Of a stretch of 21,448 nt of DNA, positions 14,733-21,448 are shown in pieces. Position numbers and translations under genes: made by a program. The DNA lies in contig CAYHCE010000045.1 in assembly GCA_964355015.1 (NCBI GenBank), forward strand, positions 1-21,448. Direction: 5' to 3'. Source of the stretch: CAYHCE01 sp964355015. GTDB taxonomy: Bacteria > Cyanobacteriota > Cyanobacteriia > PCC-6307 > Cyanobiaceae. Position 1 is the stretch's first letter, and each line of letters opens with the position of its first letter. Under the pieces are notes generated by a model. The model did no database searches. It saw only the letters and a list, made by a program, of their open reading frames with translations, and was not told the origin of the DNA.

Positions 14733-15704
14733 TCAGTAGAGCCGGCTGAGGACGAAGTCGGGCAGGGCCAGCAGCGCGGTACGCGATTCTGAGGCCGGCA
14801 GCCACTGCAGCGCCTCGCCCGCTTCCCGGGCGAAGCCCTCGGCCAGAGTCCGGGAGCGGGGAATCGCTTCGCAGCTGCGTACCAGCTCCAGTGCCTGTTC
14901 CAGATCGCCCGGCTCGCAGAGCTCCCGCTCGATCAGGCCCGCCAGGGCCGGTCGCTCCTCCAGGGCGTAGAGCACCGGCGCGGTGAGGTAACCCGCCGCC
15001 AGATCGCTCGCCGCGGGCTTGCCCAGCTGCTGGTCGCTGCCCGTGAAGTCGAGGATGTCGTCGACCACCTGGAAGGCCAGGCCCAGCTGCCGGCCGAAGC
15101 GGTAGAGCTCGTCGAGACGGGGGGGTGGCAACAGGCTGAGAACCCCTGCGGCCCGGGCACTGTTGGCGATCAGCGAGGCTGTCTTGCAGTAGCTCTTCTC
15201 GAGGTAGGTCTCGAAGCTCTGGCCGGTGTCGTAGCGGTAGAGGCCCTGGCGCACCTCGCCGTCGGCCAGATCCATGATCACGCGGGACAGCAGCTTCACC
15301 ACCTCCAGGTCGTCGAGGTTGGCCAGGTGCCAGCTCGCCTGGGCAAAGAGGAAATCGCCGGCCAACACTGCCAGGCGGTTGTTGAAACGGCTGTGAACCG
15401 TGTCCACGCCGCGGCGCGTGGAGGCCTCGTCCACCACGTCGTCGTGGACGAGGGAGGCGGTGTGGATCATCTCTGTGATCTCCGCCAGGCGCCGGTGGCG
15501 GCTGCCCAGTTCGCCGTCGGGCGAGAGGGCCCGAGACAGCAGCAGCACGATGCCGGGACGGATGCGCTTGCCGCCGGCGCTGAACAGATGTTCGGCGGCG
15601 GCCTGAAGGATCGGATGCCCCGCTCCGATCAGACTGCGCAGATCGCTCAGCAGGTTCTCGAGGTCGTTCTCGACCGGCTGGAGCAGCTCTGCAACGGTGG
15701 CCAT
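14733..15704 (-). CDS. sds: Solanesyl-type all-trans-polyprenyl diphosphate synthase
   Basis: 323 residues from ATG 15704. Elongates allylic diphosphates with isopentenyl diphosphate to make the long side-chain precursor of plastoquinone; cytosolic or membrane-peripheral. Family marks: GKRIRP (45-50), the first Asp-rich motif HDDVVDEAS (Asp88, 89, 92), RRGVDTVHSRFNNRLAVLAGD, and the second Asp-rich motif FQVVDDILDFTG (Asp215, 216, 219) followed by GKPAASDLAAGYLTAP. Small residues before the first motif (MIHTASLVHDD) are those of long-chain enzymes. The length is typical. The open frame extends to 15887, but ATG 15704, with GGGAG just upstream, begins the recognisable protein (MATVAELLQPVENDLENLL). 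It starts 23 bases after murI ends. Chain length (C45) is inferred from its cyanobacterial relatives. Confidence 0.93.
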   Translation of the reverse strand: MATVAELLQPVENDLENLLSDLRSLIGAGHPILQAAAEHLFSAGGKRIRPGIVLLLSRALSPDGELGSRHRRLAEITEMIHTASLVHDDVVDEASTRRGVDTVHSRFNNRLAVLAGDFLFAQASWHLANLDDLEVVKLLSRVIMDLADGEVRQGLYRYDTGQSFETYLEKSYCKTASLIANSARAAGVLSLLPPPRLDELYRFGRQLGLAFQVVDDILDFTGSDQQLGKPAASDLAAGYLTAPVLYALEERPALAGLIERELCEPGDLEQALELVRSCEAIPRSRTLAEGFAREAGEALQWLPASESRTALLALPDFVLSRLY

Positions 15705-15727
15705 GTCTCCCGCCCTGTAGAGCGATC

Positions 15728-16558
15728 CTAGAAGGCCCGCACCGACGACCGGAGGCAGACCCGCTCGACCACCGGCAGCCAGCCAAGCCAGGGGGACGCG
15801 GCCAGGGCGAAGGCTTCCGGATCCCCCGTGACGCAGAAGCGGCCCTGCTGCACCGGCACCACCCGGGCATGGAGTTCGCAGCAGCATTTCTCTGGGGCGG
15901 GGATCCGGCCCAGCCGTTCGCCCAGCAGATCGACCGCCGCCCGGGCGGGATCCACCAGCTCCACATCCGGCGGCAGCAGCTCGCGCAGCAGCTCCTCCAG
16001 CAGGGGGTAGTGGGTGCAGCCCAGCACGATCGCCTGCACCCGCGCTTCCAGCAGCGGTTCGAGATAGGCGATGGCGGCGGTGCGCAGCCGTGGATCGGCG
16101 AAGTTCCCCGCCTCGATCAGGGGCACGAAGGCCGGACAGCCCACCTCCACGACCTGACTGCCGGGGTGGGTGGCCCGCAGGGCCCTGCCGTAGGCGCCGC
16201 TGGCGGCGGTGGCCGGCGTGGCCAGCACGCCCACCCGCTCCAGCCGCAGCCGGGCCGCCACGCTGCCGATCAGCCCCAGCACCGGCAAGCCGGTGCCGGC
16301 CACGGCTTCGGCCACGTCGAAGGCCAGGGCATTGGTGGTGTTGCAGGCCATCATCACCGCCTCCACGTTCTGATGACGCAGCCAGCCCACCACTTCCGCC
16401 GCGATGGAGCGGATCTCCGCCGGCGAGCGCTGGCCGTAGGGCACGCGGGCCGTATCTCCCAGATACACGAACGGCAGATCGGGATGGTGCTCCAGGAGGC
16501 GTCTCAGCACCGTCAGCCCGCCTACACCACTGTCCAGCAGGCCGATCCGCCCCCCCAT
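15728..16558 (-). CDS. murI: Glutamate racemase
   Basis: 276 residues from ATG 16558. Interconverts L- and D-glutamate without a cofactor, supplying D-Glu for the peptidoglycan stem peptide. The signature elements are present: GLLDSGVGGLTVLRRL (Asp9, Ser10), YLGDTARVPYGQRS, the first catalytic Cys in MACNTTNALA (Cys72), and the second in VLGCTHYPLLEELL (Cys181, His183). Length is normal. The ATG overlaps the amidase TGA by one base (TGATG); the TTG directly before it (16561) is an in-frame alternative. The C-terminal tail after VPVQQGRFCVTGDPEAF is variable in the family. The gene is coupled to a peptidoglycan amidase upstream and followed by sds. Confidence 0.95.
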   Translation of the reverse strand: MGGRIGLLDSGVGGLTVLRRLLEHHPDLPFVYLGDTARVPYGQRSPAEIRSIAAEVVGWLRHQNVEAVMMACNTTNALAFDVAEAVAGTGLPVLGLIGSVAARLRLERVGVLATPATAASGAYGRALRATHPGSQVVEVGCPAFVPLIEAGNFADPRLRTAAIAYLEPLLEARVQAIVLGCTHYPLLEELLRELLPPDVELVDPARAAVDLLGERLGRIPAPEKCCCELHARVVPVQQGRFCVTGDPEAFALAASPWLGWLPVVERVCLRSSVRAF

Positions 16559-17691
16559 CAATTACCCCCCAGGTAGCGGAGGATGCCGCGGCTGATCGCC
16601 TGGGCGAGGCGCTGCCGGTGAGCGCTGCTGGCGAGGCGTGGCGAATCCAGGTCTCCCGTCACGAAGCCGGTTTCCACAAGCGCCGCCGGCATCACCGTGC
16701 GGCGGATCACGAAGAACCGGCCCTGTCGCACGCCGCGATCGGGGCTGTTGGGTGAGACGGCCAGAACCTCCTCCTGAACCGCTGCCGCCAGCGCCCGCGA
16801 GCGGGGGCTCTGGAAGTAGAAGGTCTCGATGCCGTTCACATCCGGCCGCGCCATGCTCAGGGCGTTGGCGTGAATGCTCAGGAAGGCGTCAGCGTTGCTG
16901 CTGTTGGCCAGCGCCACCCGCGGCGGCAGGTCGACGTCGATCTCCGAGGTGCGCGTCAGCAGCACCTGCACGCCCCTGGCCTGCAGCAGCCGCGCCACCT
17001 GCAGGCTGATGTCGAGCACCACATCGGTTTCGCGCAGGCCACCGATGCCCACCGCGCCGGGATCGGGGCCGCCATGACCAGGATCGATCACCACCTGGAA
17101 GCGGCCCCTGGGCACCTGCGGCAGCCCCGAGGCCGAGATCGGCCCCGAGGCCGAGAAGGGAGACCGGCCGGCAAAGCGAGGGGTGTAGCTCGAACGGGAG
17201 CGCCAGGTCACGGTGGCGGCCTCCACATCCCCTTCGCCGATCGTGCGGAGGCTGCCGCCGGGCAGCCCCCGCAGTTCCAGCCGCCAGCGATCGCGGGCGG
17301 TGCCCACCAGCCGCATCTGGCGTGGATCGAGCTGGATCCCCGGCCGGAACTCCAGCACCAGGCGGGTGGTGCGGGGATCGGGTTTGCCGATCCGCACTTC
17401 CTGCAGAGCGCCGTTGCCGCTGAGGCTGCGGGTGCGTAAGGGCGCACCGGGAAGATCGATCCACAGGCGTGGACCCGTGCTGCCGCGGCCCGCTTCGTAG
17501 AAGGCCTCGAGGGGAATCGAGGGGGACGTGCGCAGCTCCAGCACCCCATCGCCCGTGACCCGCCAGGCCGCCAGGGCGCTGGCGGCCCGTGCCGGCAGCG
17601 CCGCGAGCAGGAGGGACGCCTGCAGAACTCCGGTGAGGAGAACGGCGCGCAGCGGCCCCAGCAGCGGTGGGCGTGGTTTCCGCAGGATCAG
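16558..17691 (-). CDS. N-acetylmuramoyl-L-alanine amidase (AMIN + Amidase_3)
   Basis: Periplasmic zinc amidase that cuts the lactyl-peptide bond of peptidoglycan. Numbered from the GTG at 17544, an AMIN domain spans about 1-95 (VRIGKPDPRTTRLVLEFRPG). The Amidase_3 domain spans about 148-326 and has zinc ligands His157 (VIDPGHGG), Glu172 (LRETDV) and His225 (LSIHAN) and catalytic Glu291 (ALVETGF). A linker holds an 18-base tandem repeat (17125-17160). GTG 17544 would leave the protein without a signal peptide, yet the same frame upstream encodes a clear one: a basic segment RKPRPP, a hydrophobic stretch LRAVLLTGVLQASLLLAAL and a PARAASA site. No ATG, GTG or TTG precedes it in frame. I therefore extend to CTG 17691, which overlaps the nitrilase stop; ATC 17688 and CTG 17685 are alternatives. 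Confidence 0.85.
   Translation of the reverse strand: MILRKPRPPLLGPLRAVLLTGVLQASLLLAALPARAASALAAWRVTGDGVLELRTSPSIPLEAFYEAGRGSTGPRLWIDLPGAPLRTRSLSGNGALQEVRIGKPDPRTTRLVLEFRPGIQLDPRQMRLVGTARDRWRLELRGLPGGSLRTIGEGDVEAATVTWRSRSSYTPRFAGRSPFSASGPISASGLPQVPRGRFQVVIDPGHGGPDPGAVGIGGLRETDVVLDISLQVARLLQARGVQVLLTRTSEIDVDLPPRVALANSSNADAFLSIHANALSMARPDVNGIETFYFQSPRSRALAAAVQEEVLAVSPNSPDRGVRQGRFFVIRRTVMPAALVETGFVTGDLDSPRLASSAHRQRLAQAISRGILRYLGGN
17125..17160. repeat. Two-copy 18-base tandem repeat inside the amidase linker
   Basis: Units 17125-17142 and 17143-17160 differ only near their ends and share CCCCGAGGCCGAGA. They encode the repeated SASG of the linker between the AMIN and amidase domains, probably a local slippage duplication. 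Confidence 0.6.
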
Positions 17692-18506
17692 AACAGCGAG
17701 GGATGGCGGTGGTTGAGGCTGGGCATCTGGGCACGGACCCGCTGGCCGTGGGCCGGGTCGATGGGGGCGACCGCCAACCCGACGCCGATGCCGGCGTCGG
17801 CGAGCACCGTCCCCCAGGGATCGATCACCAGGGCATGGCCGTGGGTCTGACGACGCCCATAGTGCAGTCCGGTCTGGGCAGGCGCCAGCACGTAAGCGGT
17901 GTTCTCGATCGCCCGGGCCTGCAGCAGCACCTGCCAGTGGTCCTTGCCGGTGAAGGCCGTGAAGGCCGCCGGAATCATGATCAGCTCAGCTCCGGCCCCG
18001 GCCAGGTGGCGGTAGAGCTCAGGGAAGCGCACGTCGTAGCAGATCGAGAGGCCGATGCGGCACAGCCCCGGGGCGTACAACACCGGAGGCAGCTCGCTGC
18101 CCGGCTGCACGGTGGCCGACTCCCGGTAGGTGTTGCCATCGGGCAGATCCACGTCGAAGAGGTGGATCTTGTCGTAGCGGGCCAGCAGCTGGCCGTCCTT
18201 GCCCACCAGCTCGGCGCGGTTGTAGGTGAGCCGCTCGCCGGCCGGCACTGGGAATCCACCCCCCAGCAGGGTGACCTGGTAGCGGCGCGCCATCGTGACC
18301 AGGAAGCGGCTGCAGCGCTCGGCCAGGGCCGGAGCCAGTTCCAGCCGGCGGGCGTCGTCGCCCATGAAGGCGAAGTTCTCGGGCAGTCCCACCAGCTCGG
18401 CTCCGCGCCGGGCGGCCAGCTCGATCTGTTCCTCGGCGGCGGCGAAATTGACATCCGGATCGGGCGTGCTGGTCAGTTGCAGAGCGGCTGCCAGGAAGCT
18501 CGTCAC
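17688..18506 (-). CDS. Nitrilase-superfamily amidase (Nit1/Nit2-like)
   Basis: 272 residues, start GTG 18506. A C-N hydrolase with the Glu-Lys-Cys triad: Glu43 in GLPENFAF, Lys113 in YDKIHLFDVDLPDG, and Cys156 in LSICYDVRFPELYR. The segments HLFDVDLPDGNTYRES and CYDVRFPELYRHLA are those of the Nit1/Nit2 branch, whose characterised members hydrolyse deaminated glutathione or omega-amidase substrates such as alpha-ketoglutaramate. That makes a metabolite-repair role likely, though the exact substrate is inferred. The end RHPSLF overlaps the probable start of the amidase. It begins 51 bases after the comB-like gene. Confidence 0.9.
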   Translation of the reverse strand: MTSFLAAALQLTSTPDPDVNFAAAEEQIELAARRGAELVGLPENFAFMGDDARRLELAPALAERCSRFLVTMARRYQVTLLGGGFPVPAGERLTYNRAELVGKDGQLLARYDKIHLFDVDLPDGNTYRESATVQPGSELPPVLYAPGLCRIGLSICYDVRFPELYRHLAGAGAELIMIPAAFTAFTGKDHWQVLLQARAIENTAYVLAPAQTGLHYGRRQTHGHALVIDPWGTVLADAGIGVGLAVAPIDPAHGQRVRAQMPSLNHRHPSLF

Positions 18507-18557
18507 CGGAAGGGGGAATCAGGTCCGCGGAACTGTAAGGGAGGCCGAGGGCTTCGC

Positions 18558-19313
18558 TCAGCCGGCTCTCAGGACTCCCGGTTCCGCCTGGCGGGGCACC
18601 ATTTTCAGGTCGTCGACGGCGGCGCAGCAGCGGAAGTCGGCATCGTGATCCCCCAGGCGGATCAGCCGCTGGCCGTGGGAGGCGGCTCGCAGGCAGCCCT
18701 CGGGATCGTGCTGCCAGCGCTCCCACAGGGCCAGGGCCGCCAGGATCTCGTCATTGCCCGCCGTTACGGTGATGCCCGCTGCCGCCGCCAGCTCCATCGC
18801 CGCCGCCATCACCGCCCCGGCCGCCAGGCTGTCCTCGAGGGAGTAGGCCCCCTCCCAGCCGCTGCCCACGATCCAGACCGTTTCGGCTCCCTGCTCCAGC
18901 AGCCGCTGCGCCACGGCGCTGCGGTTCGGCAGGCAGGCGGTGAGCAGCAGGGGAACCTGCCGCACCCGATCGAGGGAGCGGGTGCCGTTCGTGGTGCTCA
19001 TGAAGATGCGCTTGCCTCCCACCAGCTCGGGGGTGACCGCCAGGGGCGAATTGCCCAGATCGAAGCCCTCCACCCGGGCGCCGCCCCGCTCGCCGGCGGT
19101 GAGGCGGGTCTCGGCGGGCCAGGCCGCCGCCGCCGCCTTGAGGCTGTCCAGGTCCGCGAAGGCCTGCACCGCCTCGGCCCCGTTCTGGAGCGACCAGGCG
19201 ATCGTGGTGGTGGCCCGCAGCACGTCGATCACCACCGCCGCGTCCGGCGTGCCCGCCTCGGGGGTGCCCTCGGCCGGCACGCATTCGGAGGTGTGGAAAT
19301 AGAGGATCCGCAC
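18558..19313 (-). CDS. comB: 2-phosphosulfolactate phosphatase family protein (ComB-like)
   Basis: 251 residues, start GTG 19313. Family marks: VVIDVLRATTTIAWSL (about 27-42), GFDLGNSP (83-90), FMSTTNGTRSL (104-114), and WEGAYSLEDSLAAGAVM (about 153-169). ComB is a Mg-dependent phosphatase that removes phosphate from 2-phosphosulfolactate, known from coenzyme M synthesis in archaea. Cyanobacteria do not make coenzyme M, so a role in sulfolactate or related organosulfur metabolism, or another phosphatase activity, is more likely. The open frame extends upstream to 20900, but that part is antisense to ubiD; the start MRILYFHTSE is typical of the family. It is divergent from ubiD, with 54 bases between starts. 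Confidence 0.9.
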   Translation of the reverse strand: MRILYFHTSECVPAEGTPEAGTPDAAVVIDVLRATTTIAWSLQNGAEAVQAFADLDSLKAAAAAWPAETRLTAGERGGARVEGFDLGNSPLAVTPELVGGKRIFMSTTNGTRSLDRVRQVPLLLTACLPNRSAVAQRLLEQGAETVWIVGSGWEGAYSLEDSLAAGAVMAAAMELAAAAGITVTAGNDEILAALALWERWQHDPEGCLRAASHGQRLIRLGDHDADFRCCAAVDDLKMVPRQAEPGVLRAG

Positions 19314-19367
19314 GGGCGCGCTGGGCAGGGAGGGTGCGTCACAGTAGGCAGCAACGGAAACGGACGG

Positions 19368-20930
19368 ATGGCGGTAGCGCTGCCGCGGAGCGCCACACGG
19401 GATCTGCGCGGCTTCCTGGCCCTGCTCGAGGAGCGGGGTCAGCTGCGGCGGATCACGGCGCCGGTCGACCCCGAGCTCGAGCTGGCCGCCATCGCCGATC
19501 GGGTGTTGGCCCGAGGTGGGCCGGGCCTGCTGTTCGAGAACGTGATCGGCAGTCCGATGCCGGTGGCTGTGAACCTGCTCGGCACCGTGCAGCGGGTGGT
19601 CTGGAGCATGGGGATGGAGCGGGCCGAGGAGCTCGAAGACCTCGGCGAACGCCTGGCCCTGCTTCAGCAGCCCCGTCCGCCCAAGGGTCTGCGCGAGACG
19701 CTGCGCTTCGGCAGCGTGCTCTGGGATCTGGTGCGGGCCCGCCCTGATCTTGATCTGATCCCCCCCTGCCACCAGCAGGTGTTCCGGGGCGATCAGGTGA
19801 ACCTCGATGCCCTGCCTCTGCTGCGACCCTGGCCCGGGGACGCCGGCGGCATCATCACCCTCGGCCTGGTGATCACCAAGGACCCGGAAACGGGCGTGCC
19901 CAACGTCGGCGTCTACCGGCTGCAGCGCCAGTCGGTGAACACCATGACGGTGCACTGGCTCTCGGTGCGCGGCGGCGCCCGCCACCTGCGCAAGGCGGCG
20001 GCCCTCGGCCGGAAGCTGGAGGTGGCGGTGGCGATCGGGGTACATCCGCTGCTGGTGATGGCTGCGGCCACGCCGATCCCCGTGCAGCTCTCCGAATGGC
20101 TGTTCGCCGGGATCTATGCCAGGGAGGGAGTGCGGCTGGCGAAGTGCAAGAGCGTCGATCTGGAGGTGCCCTCCCACAGCGAGGTGGTGCTGGAGGGCAC
20201 GATCACCCCCGGTGAGGAGCTCCCCGATGGCCCTTTCGGCGATCACATGGGCTTCTACGGCGGTGTGGAGGCCTCTCCGCTGGTGCGTTTCCAGTGCGTG
20301 ACGCAGCGGCGCAACCCGCTGTTCCTCACCACCTTCAGCGGCCGGCCGCCCAAGGAGGAGGCCATGCTTGCCATCGCCCTGAACCGGATCTACACACCGA
20401 TCCTGCGCCAGCAGGTTCCCGAGATCGTCGATTTCTTCCTGCCGATGGAGGGCCTCAGCTACAAGCTGGCCGTGATCGCAATCGACAAGGCCTACCCCGG
20501 CCAGGCGAAGCGGGCTGCGATGGCCTTCTGGAGCGCTCTGCCCCAGTTCACCTACACCAAGTTCGTGGTGGTGGTGGACAGGAGCATCAATGTCCGCGAT
20601 CCGCGCCAGGTGATCTGGGCGATCAGCGCCCAGGTGGACCCGCAGCGGGATCTCTTCGTCCTGGAGGACACTCCGTTCGATTCGCTCGATTTCGCCAGCG
20701 AGCGGCTGGGGCTCGGCGGCCGCCTGGCGATCGACGCCACCACCAAGATCGGTCCGGAGAAGCGCCACGACTGGGGGGAGCCGTTGCACCGCTCGCCTGA
20801 GGTCGAGCAGCAGCTCGATGGCCGTTGGACCGAGCTGGGTCTGGCCGACATCGATGCCAGCGAACCGGATCCCACCCTGTTCGGCTACACCCTCGAACAT
20901 GTGCTGGAACGGTTGGCAGCCCGGCGGTGA
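19368..20930 (+). CDS. ubiD: UbiD-family decarboxylase (plastoquinone pathway)
   Basis: 520 residues from ATG 19368, a little longer than E. coli UbiD. A prenylated-FMN-dependent decarboxylase of 4-hydroxy-3-polyprenylbenzoate; in cyanobacteria this step belongs to plastoquinone synthesis, which fits sds nearby. Conserved parts: LRGFLALLEERGQLRRI at the start, FENVIGSPMPVAVNLLG (about 56-72), the cofactor/metal segment PNVGVYRLQRQ (about 178-188), AAATPIP, and the acid-rich active-site block EGTITPGEELPDGPFGDHMG (276-295). The C-terminal half contains KLAVIAIDKAYPGQAKRAAM, typical of the family. The frame is open far upstream (to 17667), but the family start is at 19368, with GGACGG just before it. 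Its TGA overlaps the Rrf2 gene start. Confidence 0.94.
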   Translation: MAVALPRSATRDLRGFLALLEERGQLRRITAPVDPELELAAIADRVLARGGPGLLFENVIGSPMPVAVNLLGTVQRVVWSMGMERAEELEDLGERLALLQQPRPPKGLRETLRFGSVLWDLVRARPDLDLIPPCHQQVFRGDQVNLDALPLLRPWPGDAGGIITLGLVITKDPETGVPNVGVYRLQRQSVNTMTVHWLSVRGGARHLRKAAALGRKLEVAVAIGVHPLLVMAAATPIPVQLSEWLFAGIYAREGVRLAKCKSVDLEVPSHSEVVLEGTITPGEELPDGPFGDHMGFYGGVEASPLVRFQCVTQRRNPLFLTTFSGRPPKEEAMLAIALNRIYTPILRQQVPEIVDFFLPMEGLSYKLAVIAIDKAYPGQAKRAAMAFWSALPQFTYTKFVVVVDRSINVRDPRQVIWAISAQVDPQRDLFVLEDTPFDSLDFASERLGLGGRLAIDATTKIGPEKRHDWGEPLHRSPEVEQQLDGRWTELGLADIDASEPDPTLFGYTLEHVLERLAARR

Positions 20931-21397
20931 TCCTGAAGCGGCGCGGCCTCTACGCGCTCAAGGCCCTGCTGGAGCTGGCGATGGTGCCGGGATCCTGGTG
21001 TTCGGCTCAGCAGCTGGCCCTGGCCCAGTCCATTCCCGCCCCCAGGCTCGAACAACTGCTGTTGCAGTTGCGTCGCGCCGGCCTGGTGGAGGCGCGGCGG
21101 GGTCGCAGCGGCGGCTATCGCCTCTCCCGCCCGGCTGCCGCCATCCCCCTGGCTGAGGTGCTCAAGGCGGTGGCGGCGGACCCTGCGGCGAACATCGCCG
21201 AGCCGGCCGAGCCCGCCGCTGCCTGGGATTCAGCTTCCCCCTCCCTGGCGGGAGACCGGGTGGCGACGGCGCTGGAACGGCGTCTGTGTCAGGCCCTGCA
21301 GCGGGAACTGGCCCTGCTGACCCTGGAGGAACTCGTCTACGACCTGCGCAGCTGGCAGGAATGCCTGCGGGAGGACGGCGGACTGATGCTGGGCTGA
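20927..21397 (+). CDS. Rrf2-family transcriptional regulator
   Basis: 156 residues from GTG 20927. The winged helix-turn-helix is clear: GLYALKALLELAMVPGSWCS (helix 1), APRLEQLLLQLRRAGLVEARR (recognition helix region) and the wing GRSGGYRLSRPAAAIPLAEV. Rrf2 members such as IscR and NsrR bind iron-sulfur clusters through three Cys spaced about six residues apart after the wing. Here the Cys are at 25, 121 and 146, so no such cluster is expected; instead the linker is Ala/Pro-rich (about 83-108), followed by a C-terminal dimer helix. The GTG overlaps the ubiD stop (GTGA), so the two are coupled. The open frame extends to 20825, but those residues are out-of-frame ubiD sequence. Target genes are unknown. 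Confidence 0.88.
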   Translation: MILKRRGLYALKALLELAMVPGSWCSAQQLALAQSIPAPRLEQLLLQLRRAGLVEARRGRSGGYRLSRPAAAIPLAEVLKAVAADPAANIAEPAEPAAAWDSASPSLAGDRVATALERRLCQALQRELALLTLEELVYDLRSWQECLREDGGLMLG

Positions 21398-21448
21398 ACG
21401 GGCTCAGGCGGAGTGGATCGGTTCAGGCAACGGGCGGCTTGTGATCAG

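Noticed and set aside
18558..20900. A 780-codon open frame on the minus strand extending the comB-like gene across ubiD
   Set aside because: Residues before GTG 19313 are the antisense of UbiD; the family start MRILYFHTSE is at 19313.
17667..20930. A 1087-codon open frame on the plus strand running through the comB-like and nitrilase region into ubiD
   Set aside because: Only the part from 19368 is UbiD. The upstream portion is antisense to two well-supported genes and has low-complexity, Gln/Gly/Arg-rich composition typical of a shadow in GC-rich DNA.
21404..21448. A minus-strand open frame from the window edge to TGA at 21404, possibly the end of a converging gene
   Set aside because: Fourteen codons are too few to support a gene; the tail after 21397 holds nothing else I can identify.

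Overview
The window is GC-rich, densely packed DNA (roughly two thirds G+C by eye) from what looks like a cyanobacterium, most likely a picocyanobacterium of the Synechococcus/Cyanobium type. The pointers are a solanesyl-type polyprenyl diphosphate synthase next to murI, an AMIN-amidase and a nitrilase; a UbiD decarboxylase of the plastoquinone type; a ComB-like phosphatase; a prohibitin/SPFH protein; and several small proteins that look like picocyanobacterial orphans. The genus is an inference. I see no tRNA, rRNA, CRISPR array, insertion sequence or phage gene. Long antisense open frames are common because of the base composition; I treated them as shadows. No stretch longer than about 300 bases lacks a gene.

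Layout. 1-1213 (-): N-terminal two thirds of acetyl-CoA synthetase, cut by the window edge. 1341-3164: a small secreted orphan (+), a truncated HATPase/anti-sigma-like fragment (-), a HAD phosphatase (+) and a small two-helix membrane protein (-). 3236-4039 (+): SPFH/prohibitin protein. 4066-8338 (-): a three-gene unit joined by ATGA overlaps, made of a coiled-coil membrane protein with double zinc ribbon, an 841-residue CPBP protease with a very large N-terminal domain, and a small acidic protein. It converges on the SPFH gene across a hairpin whose arms contain both stop codons. 8487-8639 (+): a 50-residue Cys-rich protein. 8643-11403 (-): EamA transporter, double META-domain exported protein and an aspartic protease with two DTGA motifs. 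11657-12504: a membrane-anchored orphan (+) and a small lipoprotein (-).

12617-19313 (-) is a same-strand run read in the order comB-like, nitrilase, AMIN-amidase, murI, sds, MliC-like lysozyme inhibitor, RodZ-like HTH/membrane protein, methyltransferase. Its middle is about the cell wall: D-glutamate supply (MurI), peptidoglycan cleavage (amidase), possible defence against lysozyme (MliC-like) and shape control (RodZ-like), plus the polyprenyl chain for plastoquinone (Sds). 19368-21397 (+): ubiD overlapped by an Rrf2-family regulator. UbiD and Sds probably both serve plastoquinone synthesis.

The least familiar parts are the zinc-ribbon/giant-CPBP/acidic-protein unit facing SPFH, the META2/double-DTGA protease pair, the MliC-like protein in the wall cluster, and the amidase gene, whose reading frame lacks any ordinary start codon ahead of its signal peptide.
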